From Planctomycetota bacterium (lineage in GTDB: Bacteria > Planctomycetota > UBA1135 > GCA-002686595), in assembly GCA_016795205.1 (NCBI GenBank), contig JAEUHZ010000033.1, positions 1-64,000 on the forward strand: a stretch of 64,000 nucleotides of DNA, written 5' to 3'. The stretch's first letter is position 1; every line of letters starts with the position of its first letter. Shown here in pieces: positions 31,817-40,323 of this stretch. Below the pieces are notes generated by a model. The model made no database searches. It saw nothing but the letters and a program-made list of their open reading frames with translations, and was not told the DNA's origin. The translations under genes and the position numbers were made by a program.

Positions 31817-33646
31817 TCACGGTTCCTTATCGGCCGTGCCGACGTCGGACTTCCGGACACCCGGAGCAAAAGGCTCTGAAACCCGCGCGGAGACGCCCGT
31901 CGGCCGGGCCAGGACGTGGGCCAGGACGAAGGCCGCGACGCAGCCCGCCGGCTCGTACCAGGGGAACGCCAGGGGTAGGAGCTGCCCGGACTCGGTGGCC
32001 ACCGGCTGCCACCAGAACTCCCCGTGGCGCCCGACCCACAGCGCGAAGAGCAGCGCCGCGCCGAGGACCGCGGTCTGTCCGAGCACCCGCCGGAGCGAGA
32101 TGCCGGCGACCAGGTCGGGCCAGGCCCGCAGGAAAGTCCAGCACGCGAACAGGCTGAACGCGGCCGCGGGCGCGACGAGTTCCGCGCGCGGACCGTGCCA
32201 CGCGCAGCAGAAGACCCACAGGACCGAGGCCGGCGCGGCCCACAGGAACCCCGATCCATCGACGGTGGCGCGCGTCAGGACCAGGAGCATGGCCGCGAGC
32301 AGGGCGCCGCGCGTGTACCCCGGCATCGAGAGCGCCAGGTCGAGCACCGAGCCGTAGCGTGTGGCGACCTCCTGCATGGCGAACCCCAGGGCTCCGAGCA
32401 GGACACCGAACACGATCACGAAGCGCCGCGACACGCGCAGCGCGCGGCCGTCCTCGCGCACAGCGTCCCACGCGGCTCCCGCACGCCGCACCCGGAGTCG
32501 GCGCCACGGGGCCCAGACGACGGATACGGCGGTCTGTGACAGGGCGCCGAGCGCCGAGTCCAGCGTCGTGATCGCCGTGGCGACGATCCCCGCCACGACC
32601 AATCCCCGCAGGCCGGCTGGCAGGACCTCCATGGCGAAGACCGGGACGATGCGATCGTTCGCGGCCGCGATCAGCGCCGCGCCGGCCTCCGACATCGGGT
32701 TGCGCTCGTACCAGGCAGTGAGGCCCACCCCCACGACCGCGACGAGCAGCGTGATGGCCATCGCGCCCGAGCTGGCCAGGATCGCCAGGCGCGCCGCGCG
32801 CGCGTCGCGGCAGCACAGCAGGCGCTGCGCGACCATCTGGTCGACGCCATACGCGCCGAAGTTCCCGAACGAGCTGGCGATGGCCGCGGCCCAGAACGTG
32901 TAGGCGCGGGCCGGGCTGGTCTCGAAGTCGAAGAACGTGAAGCGTTGGCTGTCGACACCCACGCGCCACACGCGCTCGAAGCCCAGGTCGAGGCCCGCGG
33001 AGATCACCGCGAGCATCGCGACCGCCGAGGCGATGAACACGAAGAGCAGCAGGAAGTCCGTCCAGGCCACCGCCGCGACGCCTCCGAGCCACGTCCACAG
33101 CACCGCGAAGGAGGCGACGAGGCCGATCGACAGCGCCAACGTCGGGACGCCCACGGCGGCCGAGAGCGACTGGAGTTCCGCATGCAGGACCACCTCCAGC
33201 ACGAGCCCGGTCAGGTAGACGCGCGCGGACTGCGACAGGACGTTGCCCACGGCGAACAGCGCGCTGGCCATGCGCCGCGCGCCCTCCCCCAGGCGCTCAC
33301 CGATCAGGTCGTAGGGGCTGTAGACCTCGCGCTGGAAGTAGACCGGCACGAGCACCCAGGCGATCGCGACGCGGGCCAGGATCGAGCCGATCACGAGCAG
33401 CGCGAGCGAGGTGAAGTTCCCGCCCGGGCGGTAGACGGTCCAGGGGATCGCGACCATGGTCACGGCGCTGATCTCCGTGGCGGCGATCGAGCCCGCGACC
33501 ACCCACCACGGCAGCTTGCGTCCGCCGAGGAAGTAATCGCGCAGGCTGGCGTGGCGACCGAGCACGGCCCCCAGGAGCGTGGACACCGCGAGCACGGCCG
33601 CGACGACGGTCCAGTCGAGCGCGCTGAATCCGTTCAGTTGCGGCAC
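31817..33646 (-). CDS. Sodium:solute symporter (SSS family)
   Basis: This 609-residue inner-membrane transporter has about thirteen to fifteen helices and would import a solute with sodium. SSS hallmarks are LRDYFLGGRKLPWWVVAGS, AATEISAVTMVAIPW, YFQREVYSPYDLIGERLG, WTWLGGVAAVAWTDFLLLF and VATAITTLDSALGALSQTAV. The start is GTG 33644-33646, supported by GGAGGAGG 4 bases upstream and by the first helix beginning LDWTVVAAV. It overlaps the end of the kinase gene by 13 bases, so kinase and symporter are made together. The substrate is therefore probably a sugar, perhaps an amino sugar given NagB nearby. Confidence 0.9.
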   Translation of the reverse strand: MPQLNGFSALDWTVVAAVLAVSTLLGAVLGRHASLRDYFLGGRKLPWWVVAGSIAATEISAVTMVAIPWTVYRPGGNFTSLALLVIGSILARVAIAWVLVPVYFQREVYSPYDLIGERLGEGARRMASALFAVGNVLSQSARVYLTGLVLEVVLHAELQSLSAAVGVPTLALSIGLVASFAVLWTWLGGVAAVAWTDFLLLFVFIASAVAMLAVISAGLDLGFERVWRVGVDSQRFTFFDFETSPARAYTFWAAAIASSFGNFGAYGVDQMVAQRLLCCRDARAARLAILASSGAMAITLLVAVVGVGLTAWYERNPMSEAGAALIAAANDRIVPVFAMEVLPAGLRGLVVAGIVATAITTLDSALGALSQTAVSVVWAPWRRLRVRRAGAAWDAVREDGRALRVSRRFVIVFGVLLGALGFAMQEVATRYGSVLDLALSMPGYTRGALLAAMLLVLTRATVDGSGFLWAAPASVLWVFCCAWHGPRAELVAPAAAFSLFACWTFLRAWPDLVAGISLRRVLGQTAVLGAALLFALWVGRHGEFWWQPVATESGQLLPLAFPWYEPAGCVAAFVLAHVLARPTGVSARVSEPFAPGVRKSDVGTADKEP

Positions 33647-34713
33647 GGTGCCTCCTCCAGGCCCAAGGCCAGCGCCGCGGCCCCGAAGCAGGGCGCGTCG
33701 ACGAAGCAGGATGGGCGCAGGAACCCGGACGGCAGCCCAGCGCGCTTCAGCGCGGCCACGGCCGGGTCGAGGAGCGCCGCGCTCAGCTCGGGGCGGGCGA
33801 GCAGCTCGCCGAGCCGCGCTCCCACGACGGCCCGCTCCGGCGCGAATGAGGACAGCGCGCGCAGGCGCGCCAGCCGGTCGAGCGTGTAGTCCGCCAGCGC
33901 GCGAGCGGCGCGGCCCAGCACCTCGCCCGCCACGCGCGGCTCGACGCGCAGCGCGCGCGCCCAGTCGACGGGCGCGTCGCCGGCTGCGTGCAGGCCGGTC
34001 GCATCCGTCAGGCGCGCCGCGCGCGCCCAGCCACCCGGCGCGAGGGCGTCCTCGTAGTTGCCCCCGTCGGCGCAGCGGACCTCGAAGGCCTTTGGCAGCG
34101 GGGTTTCGAGGGCGTCGAGGGCGCGCACCCGCCCCCCGACGAGGAGCGCCTCGGCGAGTCCACTGCCGCCGGCGAGGTAGAGCGCGTCGCGGGTCTCGCG
34201 CAAGAGCCCGCGCGCGGCCCACTGCTCGCCGAGGGCTCCGGCGACGCCGTCGCTGGCGAGCGGCGGGAGCGGGCGCGCGAGTTCGAGCCCGCGGGCCGCG
34301 AGCCCGCGCGCGAGCGCCCCGACGAGGTCCGGATCCCGCGGACCGTGGCGGATCACGGCCACGCCGCGCCCGTCCGCGGTCTTCCGTCCGGGCCAGCACA
34401 CGCCCAGCACGACGCGCCGCGCGCCCGCGCCGTGCGCCGCCTCGGCGATCGCGTCGGCGGCCGCCTCGGCGCGCGCCCGGGCCGCCGCGCGCTCGCGCTC
34501 GCGCTCGTCGCAGCGCACGACGTCGAGCCCGACTCCAGCCCCGAGTTCCGCCTGCTGGCGCTCGAGGTCGACCCCCGCGTAGGGCGCGTGGCGCCGTTCG
34601 GCGCGCGGACCGAGAGCCTCCAGGCTCCCGTCCGCGGCGCGCCGGACGGCCAGCGCGCGGACGCCGCTCGCGCCGCCGTCGACGCCGATCGCGAGGGTGC
34701 CCGGTTCGCTCAT
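33634..34713 (-). CDS. BadF/BadG/BcrA/BcrD-type ATPase, probable N-acetylglucosamine-kinase-like sugar kinase
   Basis: This 359-residue ASKHA-fold protein begins with the phosphate-1 motif LAIGVDGGASGVRALAV. LYLAGGSGLAEALL acts as the phosphate-2 region and ADGGNYEDALAPGGW follows. The family includes N-acetylglucosamine kinases and CoA-dehydratase activators. No iron-sulfur cysteine pair of the activator type is seen, so a sugar kinase is favoured. It overlaps the Na+ symporter start by 13 bases, giving an import-and-phosphorylate pair. It is divergent from the gene at 34916. The sugar identity is inferred only from context. Confidence 0.78.
   Translation of the reverse strand: MSEPGTLAIGVDGGASGVRALAVRRAADGSLEALGPRAERRHAPYAGVDLERQQAELGAGVGLDVVRCDERERERAAARARAEAAADAIAEAAHGAGARRVVLGVCWPGRKTADGRGVAVIRHGPRDPDLVGALARGLAARGLELARPLPPLASDGVAGALGEQWAARGLLRETRDALYLAGGSGLAEALLVGGRVRALDALETPLPKAFEVRCADGGNYEDALAPGGWARAARLTDATGLHAAGDAPVDWARALRVEPRVAGEVLGRAARALADYTLDRLARLRALSSFAPERAVVGARLGELLARPELSAALLDPAVAALKRAGLPSGFLRPSCFVDAPCFGAAALALGLEEAPCRN
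33651..33658 (-). promoter_or_regulatory. Strong Shine-Dalgarno that fixes the symporter GTG start
   Basis: On the minus strand, GGAGGAGG is followed by CACC and then GTG at 33644-33646. Such a strong site is rare in this window. It lies inside the end of the kinase gene, so the symporter can be translated on the shared mRNA. Confidence 0.6.
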
Positions 34714-34781
34714 GCTGCGCGGGCCGGAGGTTCGGGGGCTGATCCGCGCACGTCAAGCCGTGGATCGGAGCCGGGCACGCG

Positions 34782-34801
34782 CCAGCGGCCGCGACCGCTG
34801 G
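34782..34801. promoter_or_regulatory. Inverted repeat between divergent genes
   Basis: CCAGCGG (34782-34788) and CCGCTGG (34795-34801) are perfect inverted arms with a 6-base spacer. They sit in the 202-base region between the kinase (start 34713) and the GHL10-like gene (start 34916). It may be an operator or an mRNA hairpin; chance is possible at this GC content. Confidence 0.25.
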
Positions 34802-34915
34802 AGCGGATCCCACCCGCGGGCACCGGGAGGCCGGCCCGCGCCGCGCGCCAGCAGGGACCCGCGGGGCCCGGCCGCGCGATTCCCGCCGCGCCCGCGCTCG
34901 TGGTGGAATCGGGCC

Positions 34916-36256
34916 ATGACGACGCTCCCGCGCACCGGCGCGCTGCTCCTCGCCACGTCCGGAGCGCTGTTCGGACAGGACCCGGGCAGCGCGCTGCTCG
35001 AGCCGTCGGAGATCCGCGCGCTCGTCGTGCGCGCCGCCGAGACCGAGCTCCTCGCGACGTCCCGCGGCATCGCCGCGGCGCTGGATCGTGCCGCGGAGCT
35101 GGGCTTCGACGCCGTCGTCCCGCTGGTCTTCGAGCCCGGTCGCGCCTGGGCCTCGTCCCCGGCGCTCGCGGCGGCGGGCGTCGAGGCGCAACCGGCGGTC
35201 CCCGGGCGGGACCTGGTGGGCGAGCTCGTGTTCGAGGCGCACCGCGCGGGGCTCGAAGTGCTCATCGGCCTCGACGGCGAGCTCGTGCTCGGCGCCGGCG
35301 CGGCCGGCCGCGCGGCGTTGCGCTCCGCCGCGGTGGAGCTCGCGCGTGCGCACGAGGTCGACGGCTTCGTGCTGTGGAACGGGCTCGCCGCGTTCCCGGT
35401 GGAAGCCACCCGCGATCCCACCCTGCGCACCGCGCTCGCGGAGTCCGCGCAGGAGCTCGCGGCCTGGCGCGCGGAGCTCGCGGCGCTCGACGGCGGGCTC
35501 GTCGTGGGCTGGTACGCCGCCGACGCGCGCCGCGCCTGGCCCGCCGACCTCGCCACCCTGGACTTCGTCGTCGTGCCCCCCGGCGCGCGCGACCTGCCCG
35601 AGCACGTCGCGGCCTGGATGCGCGCCGGGAGGGGCCGCGCGGCGCTCGCGCTCGCGCTCGACGGCGCGCTGACGCCCGCGGCGTTCGCGGAGTCCCTGGC
35701 CGCGGCCCGCACCGCGCCGTTCGCGGGCGAGTTCCTGGGCCCGTTCGCGGAGCTCGAAGCGCGCGGGCGCGCGCTGGCCGACGTGCTCGACCAGGGCCTG
35801 GATGCGCCCTACTACGCCCGCGCGATCCCGCCCTGGCGCGCCGGAGTGGCGCGGCGGACCCCGGCACCGACCGCGGCGCTGTTCGACGACTCCGGCTCGT
35901 TCGAGAAGGTCGAGGCCGACCCGCCCTACGCCGTCCTGGCGCCGGGCGCGCGGGGCGCCGCGAGCTGGGCCCTCGCGGCCGACGCGCCCGGCGAGCACGA
36001 GCTGTGGCTGTGGCTCGAGCCCAGCGCGGGCCCGCACGGCGAGCTCGAGCTCACGATCCCGGTCGATCCCCGGCGTGTCCAGCGGATCAAGCTCCAGGCC
36101 GGTGAGCCGCGTGGCTGGACGCGCGTCGGGCGCGCGCACCTCGGCAGCACACGCCGCGAGGACGTGCTGCGCCTCGAGGTCCCCGCGGGCGGCGCGCGCG
36201 GCTTGGCGGTCGGCTCGGTCGTGGCGCTCGCGCGCAAACGGCCGGGCCCACGCTGA
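34916..36256 (+). CDS. Secreted GHL10-like protein with degenerate barrel
   Basis: This 446-residue protein has a short signal (LPRTGALLLATSGALFGQ). Its N-terminal two-thirds follow the barrel pattern of GHL10 hydrolases: AAELGFDAVVPLVFEPG matches the GFDTVVFQV strand, and FEAHRAGLEVLIGLDGE the AHxxGLEVHAW strand. VDGFVLWNGLAAFP stands where the GHL10 protein at 28511 has VDGIHLDYIRFP, so its likely catalytic Asp is missing. The last 130 residues are beta-rich (AALFDDSGSFEKVEADPPY, WLWLEPSAGPHGELELTIP). Composition is extremely Ala/Glu/Leu-rich. It may bind rather than cut a glycan. The family link is an inference from pattern only. Confidence 0.55.
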   Translation: MTTLPRTGALLLATSGALFGQDPGSALLEPSEIRALVVRAAETELLATSRGIAAALDRAAELGFDAVVPLVFEPGRAWASSPALAAAGVEAQPAVPGRDLVGELVFEAHRAGLEVLIGLDGELVLGAGAAGRAALRSAAVELARAHEVDGFVLWNGLAAFPVEATRDPTLRTALAESAQELAAWRAELAALDGGLVVGWYAADARRAWPADLATLDFVVVPPGARDLPEHVAAWMRAGRGRAALALALDGALTPAAFAESLAAARTAPFAGEFLGPFAELEARGRALADVLDQGLDAPYYARAIPPWRAGVARRTPAPTAALFDDSGSFEKVEADPPYAVLAPGARGAASWALAADAPGEHELWLWLEPSAGPHGELELTIPVDPRRVQRIKLQAGEPRGWTRVGRAHLGSTRREDVLRLEVPAGGARGLAVGSVVALARKRPGPR

Positions 36257-36307
36257 ATCCCGGGCCGCACAGCGCATACTCGCCCGCTCCAGCTCCAGGA
36301 CCTCCCC

Positions 36308-36979
36308 ATGCGACGAATCGCTCTCCCGCTCTCCACGCCCCGCGACCCGCGTCGCGGTGGTCTGTCCATCGGCCTCGTGATCGTCCTCGCGCTCGTCGCG
36401 GGGCTCGTCATCGCGGGCGTGGTGCTGTTCGGCTCGTACAACGCGCTGGCGCGCAACAAGGAGGACGTCGCGAGCAAGTTCGCGGCGCTCGACGCGACCT
36501 ACAAGCGCCGCGCGGACCTGATCCCCCAGCTCGTCGAGGTCGTCAAGGGCGCGGCGGACTTCGAGAAGTCGACCTTGGACGCGGTCGTGTCGGCACGGGC
36601 CGCCGCGACCCAGACCCGGCTCCCGGCCGACGCGCTCTCGGACCCGGCCGCGCTGCAACGCTACATGGAGGCGCAGAACCAGCTCGGCGGCGCGCTCTCG
36701 CGGCTGCTCGTGGTGGTCGAGAAGTACCCCGAGCTGCGCGCCACGCAGAACTTCCTGTCCCTGCAGGACCAGGTCGAGGGCACCGAAAACCGCATCCAGG
36801 TCGCGCGCCGCGACGTCATCGAGAGCGTGCAGGCGTTCAACACCCGCACGGCGACGTTCCCGAGCAACTTCGTGGCGGGGATGTTCGGGTTCGAGCGCCT
36901 GCCGCAGCTCGAGTCCACGACCGCCGAGGAACGCGCGGCGCCCAAGATCGACTTCGGCGCGGGTGGCGCGGCCAAGTGA
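36308..36979 (+). CDS. lemA: LemA family membrane protein
   Basis: The protein has 223 residues. An N-terminal helix (LVIVLALVAGLVIAGVVLF) anchors a cytosol- or periplasm-facing helical bundle. LemA hallmarks are SYNALARNKEDVASKFAALD, YKRRADLIPQLVEVVKG, ENRIQVARRDVIESVQAFN and the final FPSNFVAGMFGF. The molecular role of LemA is not established; it is regularly found with TPM-domain proteins, as here. The next ATG overlaps its stop as ATGA, giving a LemA-TPM-TPM operon. The start is ATG 36308. Confidence 0.93.
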   Translation: MRRIALPLSTPRDPRRGGLSIGLVIVLALVAGLVIAGVVLFGSYNALARNKEDVASKFAALDATYKRRADLIPQLVEVVKGAADFEKSTLDAVVSARAAATQTRLPADALSDPAALQRYMEAQNQLGGALSRLLVVVEKYPELRATQNFLSLQDQVEGTENRIQVARRDVIESVQAFNTRTATFPSNFVAGMFGFERLPQLESTTAEERAAPKIDFGAGGAAK

Positions 36980-37779
36980 TCGCGCTGGCGCTGGCGCTCC
37001 TGCCGGCGGTCGCGGTGGGGAGTCCGGCCACGGCACCCGTCGCGACACCGGCGGTCGCCGAGTTCCGTGTCCCGCGCAACGACGGCTGGGTCACCGACCT
37101 GGCGGGACTCTTGTCGCGGTCGGAGGAGCGCGCCCTCGAAGCGCGCCTCGAGGAATGGTCGCAGCGCACGGGGCACCAGCTCGCGGTGCTCACGATCCCC
37201 TCACTGGACGGGGAGCCCATCGAACGCGCGTCGCTCGCCGTCGCGCGCGCCTGGGGCATCGGACACGGCCAGCGTGACGACGGCGCGCTCCTCTTCGTCG
37301 CGCAGGGCGACCGCAAGCTGCGCATCGAGGTTGGCAACGGGCTGGAGAGCGCGCTGACCGACTCGATCTCCGGCCGGATCATCCGTGAGATCGTGGCGCC
37401 CCAGTTCCGCGCGAACCACGCCTCCTCGGGGATCCGCGCCGGCGTCGAGGCCCTGATCACGGTCGTCGAGCAAGGCGTCGAGGCCGTGCCGGCGCTGAAG
37501 CGGAACCAGCAGCGCGGTGCGGTCGTGATCCCGCTCGTCGTGTGCGGAGTGCTGCTGCTCCTGATCTTCGCGCGCATCCTCCACAAGCTCGGCGGCGGCG
37601 GCCCGCCACGCGGCGGGGGGCGCGCCCGCGCCGGAGGGCCCGGCTGGCCGTTCTTCATGGGGACCGGCGGCCTCGGCGGTGGCGGCTTCTCGGGCAGAGG
37701 CGGCGGCTTCGGTGGCGGCGGCTTCGGCGGCTTCGGTGGCGGCGGGTTTTCGGGCGGCGGCGCCTCGGGAGGCTGGTGA
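36976..37779 (+). CDS. TPM-domain protein with glycine-rich tail (YgcG-like)
   Basis: This 267-residue protein has a signal peptide (ALALALLPAVAVGSPATA) and a TPM domain over residues 35-165. TPM motifs are GWVTDLAGLLSRSEERALEA, GHQLAVLTIPSLDG, ARAWGIGHGQRDDGALLFVA and IEVGNGLESALTD. One membrane helix (VVIPLVVCGVLLLLIFARIL) follows, then a low-complexity Gly/Phe/Ser tail ending GGGFSGGGASGGW. TPM domains have been linked to photosystem II repair in plants and to an uncharacterised envelope role in bacteria. The start overlaps the LemA stop, and the stop overlaps the next ATG. Confidence 0.9.
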   Translation: MIALALALLPAVAVGSPATAPVATPAVAEFRVPRNDGWVTDLAGLLSRSEERALEARLEEWSQRTGHQLAVLTIPSLDGEPIERASLAVARAWGIGHGQRDDGALLFVAQGDRKLRIEVGNGLESALTDSISGRIIREIVAPQFRANHASSGIRAGVEALITVVEQGVEAVPALKRNQQRGAVVIPLVVCGVLLLLIFARILHKLGGGGPPRGGGRARAGGPGWPFFMGTGGLGGGGFSGRGGGFGGGGFGGFGGGGFSGGGASGGW

Positions 37780-38576
37780 TGCGCGCGTTCCAAGAGCTCG
37801 CAGCGGAGCGGGTCGGCGCGCAGGCACTGTGGGATGACCCCTGGCTGCGCGCGCTGGAGGCCTTCGAGCGCGTCGGGCCGTGGATCCTGGTCGCCGCGAC
37901 GCTGGGGCTCGCCGTGGTCGCGCTCGTGCGGGGCCGGCGCCTCTCGATCTCGGGGGTCATGGGGAGCGACGCGCAGCGACGTGTCCACGCTGCCCTCGTC
38001 GAGGCCGAGCGGCGCACGGTCGGCGAGATCGTGCCGGTCGTGCTCGGGCGCTCCGACGCGCATCCGGCGGCCGAGTGGCGCTCGGGCCTGGTCATGCTGC
38101 TCGCCGGCTCGGCGCTGCTCGAGGGGCTCTTGCCCTGGCACGCGCCCTGGCTGGTGCTCACGATCCAGCTCGCGCTGGGCTCCGCGGGCTTCGCGCTGGC
38201 GCGTTGGATCCCGGGCTGGAAGCGCCTGTTCGTCACCCGGCGCCGCGCGAGCGAGGTCTGCGCGGAGCAGGCTGGGCTGGAGTTCCAGCGCCTCGAGCTG
38301 CACCGCACCGAGGCGCGCACGGGAGTGCTCGTGCTCGTCAGCCTGTTCGAGCGCCGCGTCGTGGTCCTGGGCGACGTCGGCATCCACGCGACCGTCGGCG
38401 ACGCGCACTGGCAACGCACGCGCGACGCGGTGCTCGCCGGCGTGGACCGCGGCGACCTCGCCGGCGGCCTGGTCGAGGGGATCCAAGCCTGCGGCGAGCT
38501 GCTCGCCCGACACTTCCCCGCGCCGGACGGCAGCCGCAACGAAGTTCCCGATCGCCTGGTGGTGCGCGCGGAGTGA
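37779..38576 (+). CDS. Second TPM-domain membrane protein
   Basis: This 265-residue protein has a membrane helix near residue 35 (GPWILVAATLGLAVVALV) and two more around residues 100-145. Between and after them lies a diverged TPM-like domain: VHAALVEAERRTVGEIVPVV, then RTGVLVLVSLFERRVVVLG and DVGIHATVGDAHW. It completes the LemA-TPM-TPM set seen in many bacteria; the second TPM protein of such sets usually has this layout. Translation is coupled by TGATG at 37777. Its stop codon is inside a hairpin shared with the opposing nagB gene. Confidence 0.8.
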   Translation: MRAFQELAAERVGAQALWDDPWLRALEAFERVGPWILVAATLGLAVVALVRGRRLSISGVMGSDAQRRVHAALVEAERRTVGEIVPVVLGRSDAHPAAEWRSGLVMLLAGSALLEGLLPWHAPWLVLTIQLALGSAGFALARWIPGWKRLFVTRRRASEVCAEQAGLEFQRLELHRTEARTGVLVLVSLFERRVVVLGDVGIHATVGDAHWQRTRDAVLAGVDRGDLAGGLVEGIQACGELLARHFPAPDGSRNEVPDRLVVRAE

Positions 38577-38598
38577 GCCGCGCGGCGCCGGCGCTCAC
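38573..38598. terminator. Hairpin containing both convergent stop codons
   Basis: GTGAGC (38573-38578) and GCTCAC (38593-38598) form a 6-bp stem around a GC-rich 14-base centre. The TGA of the TPM gene and the stop of nagB both lie within it. It may be a compact bidirectional terminator. Confidence 0.35.
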
Positions 38599-39338
38599 AG
38601 CAGGGCGGCGGCCTCGCCGTCGAGCAAGAGCCGCACGTCGGGATGAGCGCGCAGGAAGGTCGAAGGAACGTCCGGGCCCTCGCTGGCCCGCAACGTCTCG
38701 CGCACGATCGCGGCCTTCCGGGAGCCGAGTGCCAACACGCGCAAGCGTCGCGCTTCGAGGATCGTCGCGACCCCCATCGTGACGGCGCGCAGCGGCACGT
38801 GCTCGAGCCCGCCGAAGTCGCGGGCCGCATCCTCGCGTGTCCAGGGGTGCAGCTCGACCGCGCGAGTGCGGCTGTCGCGTGCCGAGCCGGGCTCGTTGAA
38901 GGCCACGTGCCCGTTGCGGCCAAGGCCCAGGATCTGCAGGTCGATGCCGCCAGCGGCTCGGATGGCGTCCTCGAAGGCTCGCGCGGCCGCCTCGAGGTCG
39001 GCGGCCTCGACGTCGGGGAAGCAGGTGCGGGCGAAATCCGCGTGCTGGAACAGGTGCTCGCGAGTCCAGCGCCGGAACGACTGCGCGTGCGCAGCGGGGA
39101 GCCCCACGAACTCGTCCAGGTTGAACGTGGTCGTGCGCGCGAAGGACAGACCCGCCTCACGGCGCCGGCGCGCGAGTTCGCGGTAGGCGTCCAAGGGCGT
39201 GCTGCCGGTCGCGAGGCCCAGCACGGTGGCTGTCGGACGCCGCACGAGCGCCTCGATCTCGTCCGCCAGGGCGCGGGCCAGCTCGGCGCGGTCGTCGAAG
39301 ACCAGGGTCGGAATGGGCGTGCCGGAGAGCGAGCGCAT
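38595..39338 (-). CDS. nagB: Glucosamine-6-phosphate deaminase
   Basis: This 247-residue enzyme converts glucosamine-6-phosphate to fructose-6-phosphate and ammonia. NagB signatures are ATGSTPLDAYRELA, the general base D75 in TTTFNLDEFVGL, the active-site loop GLGRNGHVAFNEPGS, and VTMGVATILEARRL near the C-terminus. The length is that of short NagB forms without the allosteric extension. Together with the BadF-type kinase and Na+ symporter 4 kb away it suggests amino-sugar use, though no NagA deacetylase is in the window. The ATG at 39336-39338 gives the expected N-terminus. Confidence 0.93.
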   Translation of the reverse strand: MRSLSGTPIPTLVFDDRAELARALADEIEALVRRPTATVLGLATGSTPLDAYRELARRRREAGLSFARTTTFNLDEFVGLPAAHAQSFRRWTREHLFQHADFARTCFPDVEAADLEAAARAFEDAIRAAGGIDLQILGLGRNGHVAFNEPGSARDSRTRAVELHPWTREDAARDFGGLEHVPLRAVTMGVATILEARRLRVLALGSRKAAIVRETLRASEGPDVPSTFLRAHPDVRLLLDGEAAALL

Positions 39339-39384
39339 GCGGCGGAGCCCCGGATGCTAGCAGCGGGCCGCGCCGCGGCGCACC

Positions 39385-40296
39385 TCAGCCGAAGCGACCG
39401 GTGACGTAGTCCTCGGTCTCGGGCAGGTGCGGCGTGAGGAACAGGTCGTTCGTGGGCCCGTACTCGATCAAGCGCCCCAGGTACATGAACGCGGTGTAGT
39501 CGCTGGCGCGAGAGGCCTGCTGCATGTTGTGCGTCACGATCAGGATCGAGTAGCTGCCCTTGAGCTCGTCGATCAGGTCCTCGATGCGCCCCGTCGCGAT
39601 CGGGTCGAGAGCCGAGCACGGCTCGTCGAGCAGCAGCACCTCGGGCTCGGCGGCGATCGCGCGCGCGATGCACAGGCGTTGCTGCTGTCCGCCGGACAAG
39701 GCCAGCGCGCTCTCCTGCAACCGGTCCTTGACCTCCTCCCACAGGCCGGCGCCGCGCAGGCTCTTCTCGCAGACTTCCTCCAGGAGCCTGCGGTTGCGTT
39801 CGCCGTCGATGCGCAGCGAGTAGACGACGTTCTCGAAGATGCTCATCGGGAACGGGTTGGGTTTCTGGAACACCATCCCGATCCGCTTGCGCAGCTCGAT
39901 CACGTCGACGCCCGGGCCGTAGATCGAGTCGCCGTTCAGCAGCATGTCGCCCTCGATCCGCACCGAATCGACCAAGTCGTTCAGGCGGTTCACGCTGCGC
40001 AGGAGCGTCGACTTCCCGCAACCCGATGGGCCGATCAGCGCCGTCACCTTGCCGCGCGGCACGGGCAGGCCGATCGAATACAGGGCCTGCTTCTCCCCGT
40101 ACCAGAGCTGGAAGTCCTTGACCTCCAGCACCGCCTCCTCCTTGAAGACGGCCTCGTGCATCTCGGTCGCGAACGCCTGCGACTTCGCGATCGCCTCGAA
40201 GACGGGACTCGCGACGGGCTGACCGTCCTGCTCACCGACACTCACCCTGCGCGCCGCCTTCTGGCGCGGGAGCTTACCTCGGATCGAGACTTCCAT
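39385..40296 (-). CDS. pstB: Phosphate ABC transporter ATP-binding protein
   Basis: The protein has 303 residues and powers phosphate import from ATP. Walker A is GPSGCGKST, the ABC signature LSGGQQQRL, Walker [14 protein letters not shown], and the switch His lies in [19 protein letters not shown]. The sequence [15 protein letters not shown] begins the nucleotide-binding domain after an extension of about 50 residues rich in charged residues. It is the last gene of pstSCAB; no phoU follows, and the next gene downstream is nagB. The 27-base gap to pstA indicates one transcript. Confidence 0.96.
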   Translation of the reverse strand: MEVSIRGKLPRQKAARRVSVGEQDGQPVASPVFEAIAKSQAFATEMHEAVFKEEAVLEVKDFQLWYGEKQALYSIGLPVPRGKVTALIGPSGCGKSTLLRSVNRLNDLVDSVRIEGDMLLNGDSIYGPGVDVIELRKRIGMVFQKPNPFPMSIFENVVYSLRIDGERNRRLLEEVCEKSLRGAGLWEEVKDRLQESALALSGGQQQRLCIARAIAAEPEVLLLDEPCSALDPIATGRIEDLIDELKGSYSILIVTHNMQQASRASDYTAFMYLGRLIEYGPTNDLFLTPHLPETEDYVTGRFG

Positions 40297-40323
40297 GTGA
40301 TCGACCTCTCGGGATTCGGCGGC

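Noticed and set aside
37670-37779. GGC-rich tandem repeat
   Set aside because: It is the coding sequence for the glycine-rich tail of the TPM-domain protein, not an independent DNA repeat.
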